From: RHLJ01 sp965601955
GTDB taxonomy: Bacteria > Bacteroidota > Rhodothermia > Balneolales > Balneolaceae
Reading direction: 5' to 3'
Assembly: GCA_965601955.1 (NCBI GenBank)
Contig: OZ271855.1
Location: 186,001 to 250,000 of the forward strand
Length of the DNA stretch: 64,000 nucleotides
The number at the start of each line of letters is the position of its first letter. Within the stretch, counting starts at the first letter, position 1. The position numbers were made by a program, and so were the translations under genes. The notes beneath the pieces were generated by a model. The model saw only the letters and a program-made list of their open reading frames with translations, searched no databases and was not told the origin of the DNA. Shown in pieces: positions 18,139 through 26,460 of this stretch.

Positions 18139-19809
18139 CTAAAGCAATAGATTATGTTTCTCACCTACTTCACTGGCTAGTTCATATCCAGCATCATGAT
18201 GTCTAAAGATTCCCATTGCCGGATCATTAAAAAGTACTCTTTTCAGGCAGGCTTCAGCCCGGTCGGTACCATCAGCTAAAACTACCATCCCCGCATGTTG
18301 ACTGAATCCCATTCCTACTCCTCCGCCATGGTGGAAGCTAATCCATGTAGCCCCTCCTGTAGCATTACTCATTAAATTAAGCAGCGGCCAGTCACTTACC
18401 GCATCACTTCCATCTTTCATGGCTTCGGTTTCGCGATTAGGAGATGCTACCGAACCACAATCCAGGTGATCTCTTCCGATTACAATTGGAGCTTTTACTT
18501 TGCCTGTTCGAACCAGATCATTAAAAATTAATCCGGCCTTTTCTCGCTCTCCCATTCCCAGCCAGCAAATACGGCATGGCAACCCCTGGAAGGCAATCTT
18601 TTCTTTCGCCTGGGTTAGCCAGTTGATAAGGTGTGTGTTTTCAGGGAAAGCTTCCATCAACGCCTGGTCGGTTACATAAATATCTTCGGGATCACCGGAA
18701 AGAGCTGCCCAACGGAAAGGCCCTTTTCCTTCGCAAAAGAGAGGACGAATATAAGCTGGAACAAATCCGGGAAAATCGAAGGCATTTTCGACCCCGCCCT
18801 TTTGAGCATAGGCTCTAAGGTTATTTCCGTAATCAAAAGTTACTGCCCCTCTCTCTTTAAGCGTCAGCATATGCTTTACATGACGCGCCATACTTGCGAT
18901 TGACTTCTGCTCATAGCCTTTTGGATCAGTCTCTCTTAGGCGCTTAGCATCTTTCAGGGAATATCCATGTGGAATATAACCGTTTATTGGGTCGTGGGCT
19001 GAGGTTTGATCCGTCAGGATATCAGGAGTAATCCCGTTTTCTATTAGTCGCTCTAACACATCTCCAATATCCCCTACCAGGCCGACCGATATATTCTCCT
19101 TTTTGATTTTGGCCTCCATAATCCATCGGACAGCTTCAACATAGGAATCGGTCATCCTATCGATGTATCGGGTTTTAAGCCTTTTTTCAATACGGGCAGG
19201 GTCAATATCAACCCCAAGAAATGTGGCTCCAGCCATAGTAGCTGCGAGAGGCTGAGCTCCACCCATACCTCCCAATCCACCAGTTACCAGGAGCCTTCCT
19301 CTCAAATCTCCATCAAAGTGCTTTTGGCCACAAGCCACAAAGGTTTCATACGTTCCCTGAAGAATGCCCTGAGTACCAATATAGATCCATGAACCAGCAG
19401 TCATCTGCCCATACATCATTAAGCCACGTTCCTTGAGATCATTAAAGCTATCCCAATTAGCCCATTCCGGGACTAAATTACTATTCGCAATTAGTACTCT
19501 TGGTGCTTCCGGGTGAGTCCTTACTACCCCAACCGGTTTTCCAGACTGGACAAGCAAACTATGCTGATCATCCAAATCCAGCAGGCACTCCACAATTTTT
19601 TCCAACGCTTTTCTATCCCTTGCCGCCTGCCCATTGCCTCCATATACAATCAGATGTTCGGGGTCCTCGGCTACCTCAGCGTTCAGATTATTCAATAGCA
19701 TTCTTAATGGCGCTTCAGTTTGCCAACTTTTAGCATGTAGCTTGCTGCCCACTGGTGTTTTGTAGTTTGGGTGTTGGACAAATTCATTAATAAAGTCGGA
19801 AGTGCTCAT
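18139..19809 (-). CDS. hutU: Urocanate hydratase
   Basis: Converts urocanate to imidazolonepropionate, second step of histidine degradation, using tightly bound NAD+ as an electrophile. The 556-residue length is standard. Visible motifs are YGGNGQAARD, the NAD-binding GGLGGMGGAQPLA, DQTSAHDP, and the catalytic-loop cysteine in GLPCRICWLGMGER. The start overlaps the 3' end of hutH by 23 bases, as in a tightly packed operon. Confidence 0.97.
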   Translation of the reverse strand: MSTSDFINEFVQHPNYKTPVGSKLHAKSWQTEAPLRMLLNNLNAEVAEDPEHLIVYGGNGQAARDRKALEKIVECLLDLDDQHSLLVQSGKPVGVVRTHPEAPRVLIANSNLVPEWANWDSFNDLKERGLMMYGQMTAGSWIYIGTQGILQGTYETFVACGQKHFDGDLRGRLLVTGGLGGMGGAQPLAATMAGATFLGVDIDPARIEKRLKTRYIDRMTDSYVEAVRWIMEAKIKKENISVGLVGDIGDVLERLIENGITPDILTDQTSAHDPINGYIPHGYSLKDAKRLRETDPKGYEQKSIASMARHVKHMLTLKERGAVTFDYGNNLRAYAQKGGVENAFDFPGFVPAYIRPLFCEGKGPFRWAALSGDPEDIYVTDQALMEAFPENTHLINWLTQAKEKIAFQGLPCRICWLGMGEREKAGLIFNDLVRTGKVKAPIVIGRDHLDCGSVASPNRETEAMKDGSDAVSDWPLLNLMSNATGGATWISFHHGGGVGMGFSQHAGMVVLADGTDRAEACLKRVLFNDPAMGIFRHHDAGYELASEVGEKHNLLL

Positions 19810-21355
19810 GATAAGGTCCGTTTAAATCAATGTTCAGTTTATTGGCTATTTCTTCAGCTTTTTGAGTAAGCTGGTGGGATTGGATAAGTGTTAATGCTTT
19901 TGTGATATCCTTCGCAAAAATTCGATCCTCATCCGCATGATCTATATGATCTCGTACAAGCTCGTGACAAGCTTCAAGTATTGGACCCGATTTCATTGGC
20001 CTTCTGAAATCAAATGCCTGTGCTGCATTTACCAGTTCAACTGCCAGGATTTTCTCTACATTTTCCACTACCTGGTTTAGTTTACGTGCACTTATGGAAC
20101 CCATACTTACATGATCTTCCTGCCCAAGTGAAGTGGGAACACTGTCAGCAGATGCGGGGAAACACAGTGCCTTATTTTCGCTTACTAACGCAGCAGAAGT
20201 ATATTGGGGGATCATGAAGCCTGAGTTCAGGCCTATATCATGCATTAATAATTTTGGTAAACCCTGATGACCTCCTTCTAGCAATAGGTAAGAGCGCCTG
20301 TCGGAGATATTCCCTATCTCGTGAGCTGCCAGTGTCAAATAATCACAAGGAAGAGCCATTGGCTGACCATGAAAGTTTCCACCGCTTATGGCTTCCTTAT
20401 CAGATAAGATGATGGGATTGTCTGTGACAGAGTTTATTTCAATATCCAGCATCTGCTTGGTGTGTAACCAGGCATTTCTACTTGCCCCATGAACCTGGGG
20501 CATACACCGGATTGAATAGGGATCCTGTACCCTTCCGCAATCTTCATGAGAAGCTACCATTTCAGAATTTATGAGTAAGGACCTTAACCGGTGAGCTACA
20601 AAACAGGATCCTTCAAATGCTCGCGTATTATGCAAACGCTCATCAAATGGGCTCACGCTTCCTAATACACTCTCCAGGCTCATCGCACCGATGATATCGG
20701 CTGCATTTAGGCAATAATGGAAATTGTACACTCCCCACACTGCATGAGCAACTATAAACTGTGTTCCATTTATTAGGGCCAACCCTTCTTTCGCTCCTAA
20801 AGTAATAGGCTCGAGATTGTATTCTTTTAGTACCTGCTTGCTTTCCCTGTACGCTCCATTATGAAAGATTTTTCCAAGCCCAATTAATGGCAGAAATAAG
20901 TGTGCTAGTGGAGCCAAATCCCCTGATGCACCTACCGATCCCTGTTCAGGTACCTCGGGAATCAAATCATTATCAATCATAAAAAGGATTCTTTCCAGCG
21001 TTTCCAATCGAATCCCTGAATAACCTAAACTCAGATTATGAGCTTTTAAGACCAACATTGCCTTTGAAATCATTGGAGCAATGGAATTACCTACACCCAC
21101 GCTATGACTCCGCAGTAAATTATCCTGAAGCTTCTCCGTATTCTCTTTAGATATGACGGTACTACAAAGTGGACCAAAACCAGTATTGACTCCATATACT
21201 ACTTCCCCCGATTCAACAATAGCACTAACATGATTTGAGCTTTGAAGTACACTCTCACGGGCTTGATCAGATAAGCGAACAGACTTTCTCCCGTAGCAAA
21301 TATCTACTACATCCTGAATTGTTGCAGTATCAATTCCAAGGTTAAAGACGGACAT
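19787..21355 (-). CDS. hutH: Histidine ammonia-lyase
   Basis: Removes ammonia from L-histidine to give trans-urocanate, the first step of the pathway. The 522-residue protein contains the Ala-Ser-Gly triad in GSVGASGDLAPLAHL, which cyclises into the MIO electrophile. It also has the surrounding conserved NTGFGPL and SRRSYLLLEGG-type segments. It is the first gene of a four-gene operon. A LysR regulator is divergent 74 bases away. Confidence 0.97.
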   Translation of the reverse strand: MSVFNLGIDTATIQDVVDICYGRKSVRLSDQARESVLQSSNHVSAIVESGEVVYGVNTGFGPLCSTVISKENTEKLQDNLLRSHSVGVGNSIAPMISKAMLVLKAHNLSLGYSGIRLETLERILFMIDNDLIPEVPEQGSVGASGDLAPLAHLFLPLIGLGKIFHNGAYRESKQVLKEYNLEPITLGAKEGLALINGTQFIVAHAVWGVYNFHYCLNAADIIGAMSLESVLGSVSPFDERLHNTRAFEGSCFVAHRLRSLLINSEMVASHEDCGRVQDPYSIRCMPQVHGASRNAWLHTKQMLDIEINSVTDNPIILSDKEAISGGNFHGQPMALPCDYLTLAAHEIGNISDRRSYLLLEGGHQGLPKLLMHDIGLNSGFMIPQYTSAALVSENKALCFPASADSVPTSLGQEDHVSMGSISARKLNQVVENVEKILAVELVNAAQAFDFRRPMKSGPILEACHELVRDHIDHADEDRIFAKDITKALTLIQSHQLTQKAEEIANKLNIDLNGPYHEHFRLY

Positions 21356-21429
21356 GGCTTACTCCTCCATCTGAAAGTAGATAATGAGACTAATGTTTTG
21401 TAATTCTTTATATACATATATTGATAACT
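21356..21429. promoter_or_regulatory. Divergent control region of hutH and the LysR gene
   Basis: This 74-base AT-rich spacer must hold both promoters and, by the usual layout of LysR systems, the regulator's binding site. I see an alternating TA-rich segment near 21409-21421 but cannot point to one clear T-N11-A dyad, so no exact operator is claimed. Confidence 0.5.
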
Positions 21430-22308
21430 ATGAGTAATCGAATTGAACTCCGGCATCTTCACTATTTCAAAGTACTCGGGAGGGAGCTTCATTTTAAAAA
21501 AGCGGCCGACAAGCTGTTCATTACCCAGCCAGCATTAAGCAGGCAATTGAAACAACTGGAACAATATGTAGGCGCCGAGCTTCTATACCGGGACAAGAGA
21601 AATGTTTCTTTAACACCCGCAGGTGCATATTTGCTTGAGGAAATTGATTTTGTAATTAACAGGATGGAGTTTATTACCGAGAATATTCGGCTCATTCAGC
21701 AGGGGGAAAAAGGAGAAATTCGAATAGGATTTGTAGGTTCGGCAATGCAGGTAGTAATACCAAGGTTATTATCCCAGATAAATAAGGATTCACCCGGAGT
21801 CCATTCAGTATTAACTGAACTAACAAATAAGGATCAGGTGGAGCGTATTCAGAAGGACGAGCTCGACCTGGGATTCATAAGAACGCTCAGATTACCTGAT
21901 GGCCTGAAAAAGCTAGATGTCCACGAAGAGACTTTTTCGTTAGTATTACCTGCCAACCACCCTATCTCTTCCAGGACGTTCACAAATGTGAAAAGCCTTC
22001 AGGATGAAAAGTTCATTCTGTTTTCAAGCCAATACAGTCACGGATATTTCGAAAAGATCATGAGCATTTTTGAAGATCACGGATTTACCCCTCAGGTTGC
22101 CCATGAATCAGTACATGCCAGTACTATTTTCCGGCTTGTTGAGAACAATCTAGGAATAGGCATTGTACCTACTTCATTAAAACATGGCTTTTCCCTGGAT
22201 ATAAAGTTTATTGAGTTAAATAAAATCCCTCAAAGAACCACACTTTCAGCCATTTGGAAAGAGAATAATAGGAATCCCATACTGGGCAAAATCCTTGGAT
22301 ATTTATAA
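21430..22308 (+). CDS. LysR-family transcriptional regulator, probable hut regulator
   Basis: From the ATG at 21430 (a TTG three codons upstream is also open) the product is 292 residues. It has an N-terminal winged helix-turn-helix (ELRHLHYFKVL, FITQPALSRQLKQLE, LLYRDKRNVSLTPAG) and a C-terminal periplasmic-binding-like effector domain from about residue 90. It is divergent from hutH, which makes it the likely activator of the hut operon; urocanate or histidine would be the natural effector. Many bacteria use HutC (GntR) or a NAC-type protein, so a dedicated LysR regulator is a less common arrangement. Role inferred from position. Confidence 0.85.
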   Translation: MSNRIELRHLHYFKVLGRELHFKKAADKLFITQPALSRQLKQLEQYVGAELLYRDKRNVSLTPAGAYLLEEIDFVINRMEFITENIRLIQQGEKGEIRIGFVGSAMQVVIPRLLSQINKDSPGVHSVLTELTNKDQVERIQKDELDLGFIRTLRLPDGLKKLDVHEETFSLVLPANHPISSRTFTNVKSLQDEKFILFSSQYSHGYFEKIMSIFEDHGFTPQVAHESVHASTIFRLVENNLGIGIVPTSLKHGFSLDIKFIELNKIPQRTTLSAIWKENNRNPILGKILGYL

Positions 22309-22360
22309 TTAAACAGCCATTTACTTGAACTCTTATTAGTTCGATAAAGCTTTTCTATCG

Positions 22361-22382
22361 CTTTAATGTTGTAACATTAAAG
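22361..22382. promoter_or_regulatory. Operator-like palindrome upstream of AhpD-like gene
   Basis: A perfect 10-bp inverted repeat CTTTAATGTT-GT-AACATTAAAG, 60 bases upstream of the carboxymuconolactone decarboxylase-family gene. A second, smaller dyad TTAACCGTTAA follows at about 22385-22395. Length and symmetry suit a MarR-family dimer, and a MarR gene lies 0.7 kb downstream. No T run follows, so it is not a terminator. Confidence 0.5.
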
Positions 22383-22442
22383 TTTAACCGTTAACATTGC
22401 CTCGTCTTAAAAATTATTTCAAACACAACAAACGATATTATT

Positions 22443-22994
22443 ATGAAAACTTTCAGTGTACCAACCCGGGAACAAGTAACAGAATCTAACCAGGCGATCT
22501 TTGATACCCTAACTTCAAAGGTTGGTTTTGTACCTAACCTATATGCGACTTACGCTTATAATGATACCGCACTTGGCGACTATCTTACTCTTCAAGGCCG
22601 AAAAAGCACACTTTCAGCAAAAGAAAAAGAAATTATTAACCTGGCTGTAAGCGAAGTTAACCAATGCTATTACTGCTTATCTGCTCACACCGCTATTGGT
22701 AAAATGAATGGCTTTACCGATGAGCAAATTCTGGATATCCGAAGAGCAGAAGTCAACTTTGATACCAAGTATGATGCATTAGCAAAATTTGTACAAAACT
22801 CTGTAATCAACAGAAGTAAGCCAGATGCTGAAGTAACCGAAGCTTTATTTGAAGCAGGTTACAACGAGGCTAATCTTATAGACATCATCATGGTAATTGG
22901 CGATAAAATGATTAGCAATTTCATTCATGGAACTACTCAGATTCCTATAGACTTTCCTCAGGCTCAACCTCTTGAAGAGTTAGTTGAAGCCTGA
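22443..22994 (+). CDS. Carboxymuconolactone decarboxylase-family (AhpD-like) peroxidase-related protein
   Basis: The 183-residue all-helical protein carries the AhpD-type redox motif CYYCLSAH (CxxC followed by Ser and His), here in NQCYYCLSAHTAIGK. AhpD proteins pass electrons to alkyl hydroperoxide reductase or reduce peroxides directly; other members decarboxylate carboxymuconolactone but lack the CxxC. It is a cytoplasmic enzyme of presumed antioxidant role. A perfect palindrome sits upstream and a strong terminator downstream, so it is a single transcription unit next to a MarR regulator. Confidence 0.88.
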   Translation: MKTFSVPTREQVTESNQAIFDTLTSKVGFVPNLYATYAYNDTALGDYLTLQGRKSTLSAKEKEIINLAVSEVNQCYYCLSAHTAIGKMNGFTDEQILDIRRAEVNFDTKYDALAKFVQNSVINRSKPDAEVTEALFEAGYNEANLIDIIMVIGDKMISNFIHGTTQIPIDFPQAQPLEELVEA

Positions 22995-23011
22995 TGTATT
23001 AATGACCTTAT

Positions 23012-23042
23012 AAAAGATCAGTCCCTGGGGCTGATCTTTTTT
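23012..23042 (+). terminator. Rho-independent terminator after AhpD-like gene
   Basis: Perfect 10-bp stem AAAAGATCAG / CTGATCTTTT with a 9-nt loop and a following T run, ending about 12 bases before the MarR start codon. Confidence 0.9.
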
Positions 23043-23053
23043 ATATTTGAACT

Positions 23054-23506
23054 ATGGCACTTGCAGGCGAACAAATACAGCAAACCGAATTTTATAATGA
23101 ATCTCATAAGCTTCGTGTGAATTTACTCCTCACATCTGGCTGGCTCAAAAATGAGATTAAGGAATTCCTGGACCAGTTCGATATCACACAGCAGCAGTTC
23201 AATATTCTCCGAATTTTGAGAGGTGCTGATGGAGAACCTCTTTCTACTAATGATATTTGCGATCGAATGATCGATAAAATGTCGGATACTTCACGTATTG
23301 TCGACCGGCTTGTAGCAAAGAAGCTTGCTACTAAACGCCCCTGCCCACATGACGGACGGAAGGTACAGGTTTTCATTAGTTCTGATGGTATGTACCTACT
23401 TTCTACCATCGACACCAAGCTGAAAAACCTGGATGCAATTTTCGACAAGCTAAGTGAAGATGAAGCCAGGCAGCTAAATGATTTGCTGGAAAAGATTACC
23501 TCCTAA
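23054..23506 (+). CDS. MarR-family transcriptional regulator
   Basis: The 150-residue protein is a winged-helix MarR regulator: a central helix-turn-helix (TTNDICDRMIDK..DTSRIVDRLVAKKL) and a beta wing with KRPCPHDGRKVQVFIS. One cysteine precedes the wing (RPCPHDGRK), a place where some redox-sensing relatives have cysteines. It leads a group with DoxX and VOC proteins and follows the AhpD-like gene, so it may regulate one or both. A TATATTTG box ends only four bases before the ATG, so its transcript may have almost no leader. Confidence 0.88.
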   Translation: MALAGEQIQQTEFYNESHKLRVNLLLTSGWLKNEIKEFLDQFDITQQQFNILRILRGADGEPLSTNDICDRMIDKMSDTSRIVDRLVAKKLATKRPCPHDGRKVQVFISSDGMYLLSTIDTKLKNLDAIFDKLSEDEARQLNDLLEKITS

Positions 23507-23584
23507 GGAGTTACATCTTTTAATACCAATTTATCTTCCTTAATAACTGGTCGTGTAAATTTAGAATGCACTAATTCATTCATT

Positions 23585-24052
23585 ATGCTTTCTAAATTTT
23601 TTTATGCCACCCCGTCACTTGCTCCTTTAATTGCCCGCGTCACATTGGGCATAGTTATGTTTCCGCATGGTACCCAAAAAATTCTTGGAATCTGGGGTGG
23701 GCATGGACTTACTCCGGTAATGGAGTCATTCAATCAGTGGTTTGGAATCCCTTTCTTCATCACATTTCTTGTAGCAGTGGCAGAGTTTTTTGGAAGCCTT
23801 GCTCTAATCGCTGGTTTCCTTTCTCGATTTTCAGCAGGAAGCATTATCGCGGTAATGCTTGGCGCTATTTACTTTGTTACCGGAAGTCATTTCTTTATGA
23901 ACTGGTATTCCCAACCCGGAAGAGGGGAAGGTTTTGAGTTTCACCTTCTTGTAATCGGGCTTAGTTTAATAGTTCTGATTTCCGGCGGAGGGAAATATTC
24001 AGTTGATGGATGGATACATACTAAACTAAATACTGCGGAAGAAAATGAGTGA
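23585..24052 (+). CDS. DoxX-family membrane protein
   Basis: A 155-residue inner-membrane protein with four helices matching DoxX (PF07681): LIARVTLGIVMFPHGTQKI in helix 1, a second helix with FLVAVAEFFGSLALIAGFLSR, and a C-terminal helix with LLVIGLSLIVLISGGGKYS. DoxX proteins join membrane complexes concerned with oxidative stress or act as quinone-linked subunits. The stop overlaps the next gene by eight bases, so DoxX and the VOC protein are co-expressed. Confidence 0.88.
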   Translation: MLSKFFYATPSLAPLIARVTLGIVMFPHGTQKILGIWGGHGLTPVMESFNQWFGIPFFITFLVAVAEFFGSLALIAGFLSRFSAGSIIAVMLGAIYFVTGSHFFMNWYSQPGRGEGFEFHLLVIGLSLIVLISGGGKYSVDGWIHTKLNTAEENE

Positions 24053-24434
24053 CAAAAAACACACACTAGCATGGTTTGAATTACCGGTTTCTGATATTGC
24101 AAGGGCTAAAACATTTTATTCTACAATTCTCGGAGTAGAGCTAACCAGCATGGATTTAGGGGATGGGTTCAAAATGGAAGTATTTCCTGGTGGTAATGAA
24201 AGTGTTCACGGAGCCCTGGTATGGCATACTGAGGGATGGTATGCGCCTAGTAATACCCATGGTCCTTTGATTTACTTTGACGCAGATCCTGATTTACAAT
24301 TTGCTTTGGATAAGGTTGAAGAAGCTGGCGGTTCTATCTCTATTCCAAAACGGCAGATATCTGAAGATCATGGATATATGGCTGTCATTGAAGATACAGA
24401 AGGCAATAGAGTCGCTTTGTGGTCTAACTCCTAG
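24045..24434 (+). CDS. VOC-family (glyoxalase/bleomycin resistance-like) protein
   Basis: A 129-residue protein with two beta-alpha-beta-beta-beta modules of the vicinal oxygen chelate fold: WFELPVSDIARAKTFYSTILG opens the first and the second ends with AVIEDTEGNRVALWS. Potential metal ligands include His56-region residues and Glu near the C-terminus, but the exact set cannot be assigned. Members are glyoxalases, dioxygenases or binding proteins. Its start lies inside the DoxX gene. Confidence 0.85.
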   Translation: MSDKKHTLAWFELPVSDIARAKTFYSTILGVELTSMDLGDGFKMEVFPGGNESVHGALVWHTEGWYAPSNTHGPLIYFDADPDLQFALDKVEEAGGSISIPKRQISEDHGYMAVIEDTEGNRVALWSNS

Positions 24435-24526
24435 GCCTATTTCTCTTTCTAAGGAAATCTGCTCGCTTCGAAACCACAATGGAAAAGACGCGTAGTCGTT
24501 TCATCTTTTGAAAAACCCTTTATGGC

Positions 24527-25609
24527 ATGAACCTTTCCAAAACTCTACGTTTCTTTTCCATCTTATTCCTGGCATTTGCCTTACACTTACCTACACATGG
24601 TCAAAATACTATCCAGCCCGGTGTTGATCTTTTTGAGGATGGGCAAATAGAACAGGCAAAATCCTTCTTTGAGAATTACCTGAAGTCAAATAAATCCGAT
24701 TCAGAAGCTAATTTTTATATGGGCAGGATTCTATTTGATATGGAAGAGTTTGGAGATGCCACCAAATCATTTGAGCAGGCAGTCAAGCACAAAAAAGGGA
24801 ATTCGAAATACCATATGTGGTTGGGGCATTCTTTTGGCAGAAGAGCTCAAAGTGCTCCCAAGTTAAAACTGCCGGGTTTAGCAAGGAACAGCAAAAAGAA
24901 TTATGAAAAGGCTATCGAATATGATCCATCCAATGTGGAAGCTCGGGAAAGTGCTATGGAGTATTATTTACAGGCTCCGCGATTTGTAGGAGGAGGAAGA
25001 GACAAAGCGGAGGCTCAGGCTAAAGCTATTTTCGAAATTGATAAAGAAGCAGGATATATCGCCTGGGGCAGGGTGTACTCGTACCATGATGAAGATGAAA
25101 AGGCAGTGCAAAACTATACAGAAGCCATTCTATCCTATCCTGAATTAATGAGGCCTTATTACAGCTTGTACAATTTCCACTTTAATAACCAGGAATATGG
25201 AAAAGCGATAGAGGTTGCAGAAAAACAGCTTTTGGTAAACGATACTACCGCCGCTATTTATAACAATCTTGGTAATGCCCTTCAACGGGATGAGCAATAT
25301 GAGGCGTCCTATGAAGCTTATCAAAAAACGCTGGAAGTCGATCCGGAATACTATAACACTTACTACCAAATAGGCAGGCTTGCGGCCATATCAGGTCTTT
25401 ATCTTGAAGAGGGAGAAGATTATCTAAACCGCTTCCTAAACATTGATGAAGACCTAAGCGACAACACGTTGGCCTGGACATATTTTAGGTTGGGAACCAT
25501 TGCAGAAAAAAAGAATGATAACGCAGGTGCTAAAGCTTATTACGAGTCCGCTGTATCCAAGAATAAGGATCACGAAGAGGCAAAAGCTGCTTTAGCTAAC
25601 CTTAACTAA
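24527..25609 (+). CDS. Exported tetratricopeptide-repeat protein
   Basis: A signal peptide (hydrophobic residues about 8-22, cleavage near THGQ-N) precedes seven or so TPR units of 34 residues. They are visible as repeated A-x-x-x-Y/F-E-x-A-L/V and P-x-x-x-x-A-x-x-N-L-G motifs from residue 30 to the end. It should be periplasmic or surface-exposed and act as a scaffold; partner unknown. Its stop codon is interlocked with that of the convergent ROK-like gene (shared CTAA). Confidence 0.82.
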   Translation: MNLSKTLRFFSILFLAFALHLPTHGQNTIQPGVDLFEDGQIEQAKSFFENYLKSNKSDSEANFYMGRILFDMEEFGDATKSFEQAVKHKKGNSKYHMWLGHSFGRRAQSAPKLKLPGLARNSKKNYEKAIEYDPSNVEARESAMEYYLQAPRFVGGGRDKAEAQAKAIFEIDKEAGYIAWGRVYSYHDEDEKAVQNYTEAILSYPELMRPYYSLYNFHFNNQEYGKAIEVAEKQLLVNDTTAAIYNNLGNALQRDEQYEASYEAYQKTLEVDPEYYNTYYQIGRLAAISGLYLEEGEDYLNRFLNIDEDLSDNTLAWTYFRLGTIAEKKNDNAGAKAYYESAVSKNKDHEEAKAALANLN

Positions 25610-26364
25610 GAGGAAGGTTGAGTTAATTTCTGCTTTATAGCAGCGTAATAAGCTGCACCAACAATGCTGGCATCATACCCGAATTCTGCCGGCTTAAACT
25701 TAGTGCTTAGTTTTATATAAGGAAGTGTTTTCTCCGGCTTTTTACTTATCTGTCCTGCCATGATGAACATGTTTGGATGAAACAGGTTTTCGTAATGTTC
25801 CATCACAAATTGCAGTCGTTTAGACCAGGACTTCCTGGAAATACCTTCTTCCTTTCTTGACTTGTTGGAAGCACGTTCGTCAATGCGAAGCCCTTTAATC
25901 TCAATCTTCCCGAGCTCTGTGTTGGGGACTAATTGCCCATCAACAAAAATGGAGGAGCCGAATCCTGAACCTACATTTAGAATGATTACAGTGCCCTGTC
26001 TTTTTTTGCCAACCCCGAAGGTCATTTCAGCAAGGCCCATAGCATCTGTTTTATTTACCACGCTTACTTTGCAGCCTGTAATCTCTGAAAAAAGATGTCC
26101 GGCGTCTGCATCGATCCAGGCTTTATTTACCTGGTCTCCAGAAAGAATAATCCCTTTGTGAATAGCAGCAGGAAAAGCACAGCCAACAGGTCCTTTCCAG
26201 TCAAACTTCTTTACAACTTTATGCAGTTTTGAAATTAGCTTGTGAGGCCGGGTATCCTCTATAATATCGGTCGACTTTTTCCCGGATACGATCTCTCCCT
26301 TAACGACATCAACGATCGCACCTTTAATGCCTTTACTCCCTATATCAATGCCTAAAACTTCCAC
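25606..26364 (-). CDS. Degenerate polyphosphate-glucokinase-like ROK protein lacking catalytic residues
   Basis: The 252-residue product aligns without gaps over its first 160 residues with the intact PPGK at 14123-14869. Key sites have changed: the catalytic Asp105 is Lys105 (VNKTDAMGLAEM), the loop GTGIGT is GSGFGS, the active-site His153 is Lys, the phosphate loop GGSG is GSKG, and GGG near residue 204 is AGQ. The fold, length and reading frame are otherwise preserved. It cannot be an ordinary sugar kinase; a binding, regulatory or scaffolding role is the inference. It is transcribed alone, upstream of secA's 3' end. Confidence 0.82.
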   Translation of the reverse strand: MEVLGIDIGSKGIKGAIVDVVKGEIVSGKKSTDIIEDTRPHKLISKLHKVVKKFDWKGPVGCAFPAAIHKGIILSGDQVNKAWIDADAGHLFSEITGCKVSVVNKTDAMGLAEMTFGVGKKRQGTVIILNVGSGFGSSIFVDGQLVPNTELGKIEIKGLRIDERASNKSRKEEGISRKSWSKRLQFVMEHYENLFHPNMFIMAGQISKKPEKTLPYIKLSTKFKPAEFGYDASIVGAAYYAAIKQKLTQPSS

Positions 26365-26460
26365 CGAGCCGAATAGTTAACAATTTCTTAACATGGGCTC
26401 CAATGATAAGGAATGAAGACTAAAAACCAATATTAATTTTCACATGGAGAAGCGATTAAT

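Noticed and set aside
25606..26364. Pseudogene call for the second PPGK-like gene
   Set aside because: The frame is complete, with normal length and no frameshift; loss of catalytic residues fits a pseudoenzyme better than a decaying gene.
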